64,000 nt of DNA from CBDFNC01 sp965249895 (GTDB lineage: Bacteria; Pseudomonadota; Gammaproteobacteria; Enterobacterales; CBDFNC01). The translations under genes were made by a program, and so were the position numbers. Below the pieces are notes generated by a model, which did no database searches, was not told the DNA's origin, and saw nothing but the letters and a program-made list of their open reading frames with translations. Below are positions 61,094 to 64,000 of this stretch, one piece after another (the stretch's first letter is position 1; each line of letters opens with the position of its first letter). The stretch covers positions 434,001-498,000 of the forward strand of contig CBDFNC010000001.1 in the NCBI GenBank assembly GCA_965249895.1, in the 5' to 3' direction.

Positions 61094-63088
61094 TTAGTTC
61101 ACTTTCACTATGGTGCCTTTTACTTCAGTCATTACGCTGGAGTTTATCGAGGCTTTCAGGTCGGATTTTAGATCTGCGCTTAGTTTTCCTTGTGCAGTCA
61201 AGGTGGTTTGAGCATCGACAGTAACAGCCGCTCCGGACAGCTTGGCGTTACCCGATGCCTTTAGATCCAATGTAGCGCCACTGAGTTTAGCCGATGTGCT
61301 GGCTTTACCTTCCAGTGTCATTCCGTCTAGTTTAAGGCCCTTACTGGCTTTAAGCTGAATATCACCGCTTTCGATGGTAATGCTGGATGTGGTCATGGTC
61401 AGTTTGCTGCTACCGACTTTTAGCTCAATCTTATCGTCTGCTTCCAATGAAATGGTTTTGCCCTTACCTTTTATGTCTTTACTGGCGCTAAGCTGGTAGC
61501 TATCTTCTGTTGTCACGGCAATCTGTTTGGTTACCTTGGTCTGACTCTGGCCTTTGATGGTACAGGTTTCATCATTCTCCACTTCAACATTCATGTCTTT
61601 GGCTGCATGGAGAAATAGCTCTTCGTTGTCTTTTTTATCGTCAAACCTGAGCTCGTTACTCTGTCCTTTTAACTGGGTTTTAATGCCGGATTTGCTGGTA
61701 TTGGCTTCCGGGTAGGGGGGCTTGTGGGTGCTGTTATATACGGCGCCTGTTACTACAGGCAGATCAGGATCTCCATTGATAAAACTGACTAGTACCTCCT
61801 GGCCGGCTCTCGGTATTGCTTGCAGACCAAAGCCGTTACCAGCCATAGTCTGAGCGACACGTACCCAGCAACTGGTTTTATCACCACTGGTTTGTGTATC
61901 CCAATGAAATTGGATGCGGATCCTACTTTCGTCGTCTTGATTGGGTTCACCTTCTTTACTACCGGCGACAACAGCACTTTGTAACCCCTGGATGTTTGGT
62001 TTGTTTTTCACTAAAGGGAAAGTGTTGCTGGTGGCGGGAATACAAGTAAAGCAATTGCTGTAGTTTGCCTCATGGCTTTCGTCGCTGACATATTCCTGTT
62101 CAAGGGAAAGCAAGGCGTATTTACCAATTTGCGCCGTATCTGGGTGAGATTTAAGGCTGAAATTACTCGCGACAAACAGTGATTGGCTTTCACTGGCTCC
62201 GGTGATCTTATGGTAGTCCTGCTCCAACAGAGCAATGCGTCTAGCAACCAGGTTTTTGGCCAGATCCGTAAAGTCCCCGGCGACACTGCTATGAGCAAAC
62301 CGGGTATTGATCAGCTTGGTATTGTTAGCAAGGCTATGGCTGGCTGTTTTCTTTTTGCTGGAAACCAATTTGGATTGACTGTAATCGTAGTTATTGAGTT
62401 CCAGGCTCTTTCCGTGGAAGTTATGCTCAGGTACCCATTGAGTCAGGATTTCCAGGTTTCCATCGGGTGTATTGATAAAATCGAATTCGTTAATGTCGGC
62501 ATCTTGGTAGGGACTACTGGCATCATGTAGCAGCAGAGTATGGCCACTTTCGCTTTGCTCGAAATAATAATGAATGCCTTCTTCGGCTAACAGGCGTTCA
62601 ATAAAATCGAAATCAGTTTCATTGTACTGAATACAATACTCGCGTTTGGTGGTGGGTAAGCTCGCGGTTTTATATTTACCCTTAAAACCAGCCTCATCAA
62701 AAATATCGCAGACAATTTCTTTGCTCGATTTATTCTGGAAAACGCGAGAGTGACAAGTATGTTTTAGCAGCCACAACCAGGGCCTTAACTGCAGTCTATA
62801 TTCTTGGAGCTGATTATTGTCGGCGTTGCCCAAAAATTGAATATGGGTAATATAGCCGTGAAAGTGACGTAGTGCCTGGCGTTTTCCACCTTGAGTTAGG
62901 TAACGGGTTAACGTCATTTCCTGGCCGAGTTGAGCTTCTGGGTTAAAGTCAGAGCAGACAATTTCAGCTTCAATCTCAAAAGGGACAGATAGGCTTTCGT
63001 TTATTTTTAACCGCTTAATGGCGCTTTCAATATTTTTATAATCTTTAGCAACCAACTTGCGAGTAGATAGGTCGAATTTTTCTGTCAT
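61094..63088 (-). CDS. vgrG: T6SS spike protein VgrG (TssI)
   Basis: Trimeric spike protein of 664 residues. The gp27-like base (about 1-370) includes YCIQYNETDFDFIERLLAEEGIHYYFEQ and the gp5-like OB region (FHWDTQTSGDKTSCWVRVAQ, RAGQEVLVSFINGDPDLPVVTGAVYN). The C-terminal DUF2345/beta-helix region (about 470-664) repeats KASTSAKLSGATLDLKASG-type units and ends without any added enzymatic domain. ATG 63088 is preferred; the longer frame begins with TTG at 63121. It leads the PAAR/DUF6931 module. Confidence 0.94.
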   Translation of the reverse strand: MTEKFDLSTRKLVAKDYKNIESAIKRLKINESLSVPFEIEAEIVCSDFNPEAQLGQEMTLTRYLTQGGKRQALRHFHGYITHIQFLGNADNNQLQEYRLQLRPWLWLLKHTCHSRVFQNKSSKEIVCDIFDEAGFKGKYKTASLPTTKREYCIQYNETDFDFIERLLAEEGIHYYFEQSESGHTLLLHDASSPYQDADINEFDFINTPDGNLEILTQWVPEHNFHGKSLELNNYDYSQSKLVSSKKKTASHSLANNTKLINTRFAHSSVAGDFTDLAKNLVARRIALLEQDYHKITGASESQSLFVASNFSLKSHPDTAQIGKYALLSLEQEYVSDESHEANYSNCFTCIPATSNTFPLVKNKPNIQGLQSAVVAGSKEGEPNQDDESRIRIQFHWDTQTSGDKTSCWVRVAQTMAGNGFGLQAIPRAGQEVLVSFINGDPDLPVVTGAVYNSTHKPPYPEANTSKSGIKTQLKGQSNELRFDDKKDNEELFLHAAKDMNVEVENDETCTIKGQSQTKVTKQIAVTTEDSYQLSASKDIKGKGKTISLEADDKIELKVGSSKLTMTTSSITIESGDIQLKASKGLKLDGMTLEGKASTSAKLSGATLDLKASGNAKLSGAAVTVDAQTTLTAQGKLSADLKSDLKASINSSVMTEVKGTIVKVN

Positions 63089-63248
63089 TCGCTGATCCGG
63101 TCTCGTTGTATTCGTATGCAAAAATATTTAGGTTAGCACAGATACAAACTTTTCCTATTCTGTGACGCTGCTACTTCGCTCTCTGTCGCTGTTTAGTTTT
63201 ATAGCGCCCTGTATTAGGCCGCTCCTTGCTCAGTGGCTGCGTAGCAAG

Positions 63249-63386
63249 CTATTCAGGAAGCAGCAATGATTCAAGACCCGCCGCAGTACGTGCAGCGATA
63301 GCACTTGGTGTTGTCATCTCCTTAAGCTTGTTTTTAGCCGTGGTCCCATTAAACAGGTTTTTAACCTGCTGCTTGCGAACCGCCTT
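63249..63386 (-). other. Same-frame continuation beyond the stop of the preceding ORF
   Basis: After the TAA at 63387-63389 the frame stays open for 45 codons (KAVRKQQVKNLFNG through AAGLESLLLPE) and then ends at TAG 63249-63251. The composition looks protein-like. The TAA sits in a perfect 14-bp palindrome, GCCTTTTAAAAGGC (63382-63395), and CAGGTTAAAAACCTG follows at 63354-63368. Either the gene was cut by a nonsense mutation or the stop is real and this is chance. Confidence 0.4.
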
Positions 63387-63704
63387 TTAAAAGGCTTCTT
63401 CATCGGTGCCCGGGATAAAGTTCTGCTCTCCACGAGCTGCATTTAACACTTGTTTTGCACCTGGCTGGTTGCTCTCCAGTGCTATTTCACAAGTGCTGAT
63501 AAATTCTTTTGCTTCACCCCGTAGTACCGTGTAACCGCTGAGTATGGATTTGTGATGTGATAAAACAGGATCGTCCAATTCAGCACCCGTTATGCGACAT
63601 TTGATCCGTTTAATTCTTCTGACCAGTCGCATTTTACGATTGGGGGTGGGTGGTATAGCGTCAGCTATATTAAGGAAGTTATACGGAGAGCTGTAACAAG
63701 GCAT
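63387..63704 (-). CDS. Small unidentified protein upstream of vgrG
   Basis: A 105-codon frame with a basic N-terminal half (RKMRLVRRIKRIKCRITG) and an acidic C-terminal half (GTDEEAF). No family recognised and no ribosome site before ATG 63704 or the internal ATG 63632. It is in the same reading frame as the partial gene upstream (one TAA and 10 codons between) and as the open stretch downstream. It could be an immunity protein, a remnant of an effector, or a spurious frame. Confidence 0.4.
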   Translation of the reverse strand: MPCYSSPYNFLNIADAIPPTPNRKMRLVRRIKRIKCRITGAELDDPVLSHHKSILSGYTVLRGEAKEFISTCEIALESNQPGAKQVLNAARGEQNFIPGTDEEAF

Positions 63705-63734
63705 GCATACGATATAAGAGGCTAAAATTGGAAC

Positions 63735-64000
63735 TTATTGCATTTGCATTCTAAACCAGTCCCTGAAGAAACTCTCCCCCACGGTATCCTTTTTTTCGTT
63801 GAGCAAGATGCATTGTTCTTTGAATGCTAAAAACTTCGCTTCCATGACCCACTTGTTATACAAGCCTTTAAAAAAGTTAAAAGCGGCAACGACGGCTTTA
63901 ACTATTCCTGTCACAGTTGCGCCTATACCGGCACTGGTTAGGTTGATTGCCACAACACCACCGTGAACCAGAGCTATCGCCGCATCATGGATGGCGACAT
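63735..64000 (-). CDS. 3' part of an unknown gene entering from the right edge
   Basis: The frame is open to the last base of the window, so the 72-codon piece with an internal GTG is the end of a larger protein; at least 87 codons are visible. It has a small-residue, hydrophobic segment (AINLTSAGIGATVTGIVKAVVAAFNFF, about 27 residues) that may be membrane-inserting, then an amphipathic C-terminus ending FRMQMQ. Position upstream of vgrG and the membrane-like segment suggest a T6SS-associated protein, possibly an effector, but nothing proves it. Confidence 0.55.
   Translation of the reverse strand, partial: VAIHDAAIALVHGGVVAINLTSAGIGATVTGIVKAVVAAFNFFKGLYNKWVMEAKFLAFKEQCILLNEKKDTVGESFFRDWFRMQMQ

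Noticed and set aside
40428..63088. T6SS cluster as a contractile phage tail or extracellular injection system
   Set aside because: Presence of TssJ, TssL, TssM, TssK, ClpV and TssA and absence of tape-measure, portal or capsid genes identify a true T6SS.

Overview
The window reads as chromosomal DNA of a marine-type gammaproteobacterium, most likely in or near the Alteromonadales. This rests on gene content and recognisable protein similarity (GlpE/GlpG, UbiC/UbiA, PlsB/DgkA/LexA order, CpxRA-CpxP-FieF synteny, ZapB, RraA, a PrsK/PrsR pair); no database search was possible. Coding density is high. I saw no tRNA, rRNA, CRISPR array, insertion sequence or prophage.

Layout. 1-8.3 kb is housekeeping: glpE-glpG, a PfkB sugar kinase, a FliL-like secreted protein, ubiC-ubiA, plsB, dgkA and lexA with two LexA boxes. 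8.6-16.9 kb is a complete aa3-type cytochrome c oxidase locus: subunits II, I and III, Cox11, a DUF2909 protein on the other strand, SURF1, a CxxxC membrane protein, heme A synthase, heme O synthase and SCO. 17.1-27.6 kb is a chemosensory cluster: STAS protein, CheY, CheA, CheW, a 1401-residue receptor with seven PAS repeats of exactly 131 residues, CheR, CheB and a helical CheZ-like protein. 27.7-35.7 kb is mixed: a MATE transporter, trmL, the PrsR/PrsK two-component pair known from exosortase systems, rraA, zapB, a DUF1653 protein and cysE.

35.7-40.4 kb is the envelope-stress/metal region: fieF, a Spy/CpxP-like protein, cpxR and cpxA, with a perfect CpxR box in the divergent promoter region. 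fieF is bracketed by two tandem-repeat arrays. Each is built from the 5' end of a gene plus its leader: a 127-bp unit at cysE and a 274-bp unit at fieF. The fieF array leaves three extra 61-codon truncated fieF starts, each with its own -10 box, ribosome site and GTG.

40.4 kb to the end is a type VI secretion cluster on the minus strand with all thirteen core genes: VgrG, TssA, Hcp, TssB, TssC, a divergent second TssC, TssE, TssF, TssG, ClpV, TssJ, TssK, TssL and TssM. It also has a PAAR protein, an FHA protein, a DUF6931-like protein and a periplasmic binding-protein homologue. TssL carries a C-terminal SPOR domain, and TssM lacks a Walker A motif. Upstream of vgrG the 3' part of an unknown gene runs off the window; it is followed in the same frame by a small ORF and a further 45 open codons, separated by two TAA stops, which looks like a decayed effector/immunity region.

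The observations I find most unusual are the paired 5'-end arrays around fieF, the exactly periodic seven-PAS receptor, and the odd T6SS components (second TssC, SPOR-TssL, binding-protein homologue, stop-interrupted ORFs next to vgrG).
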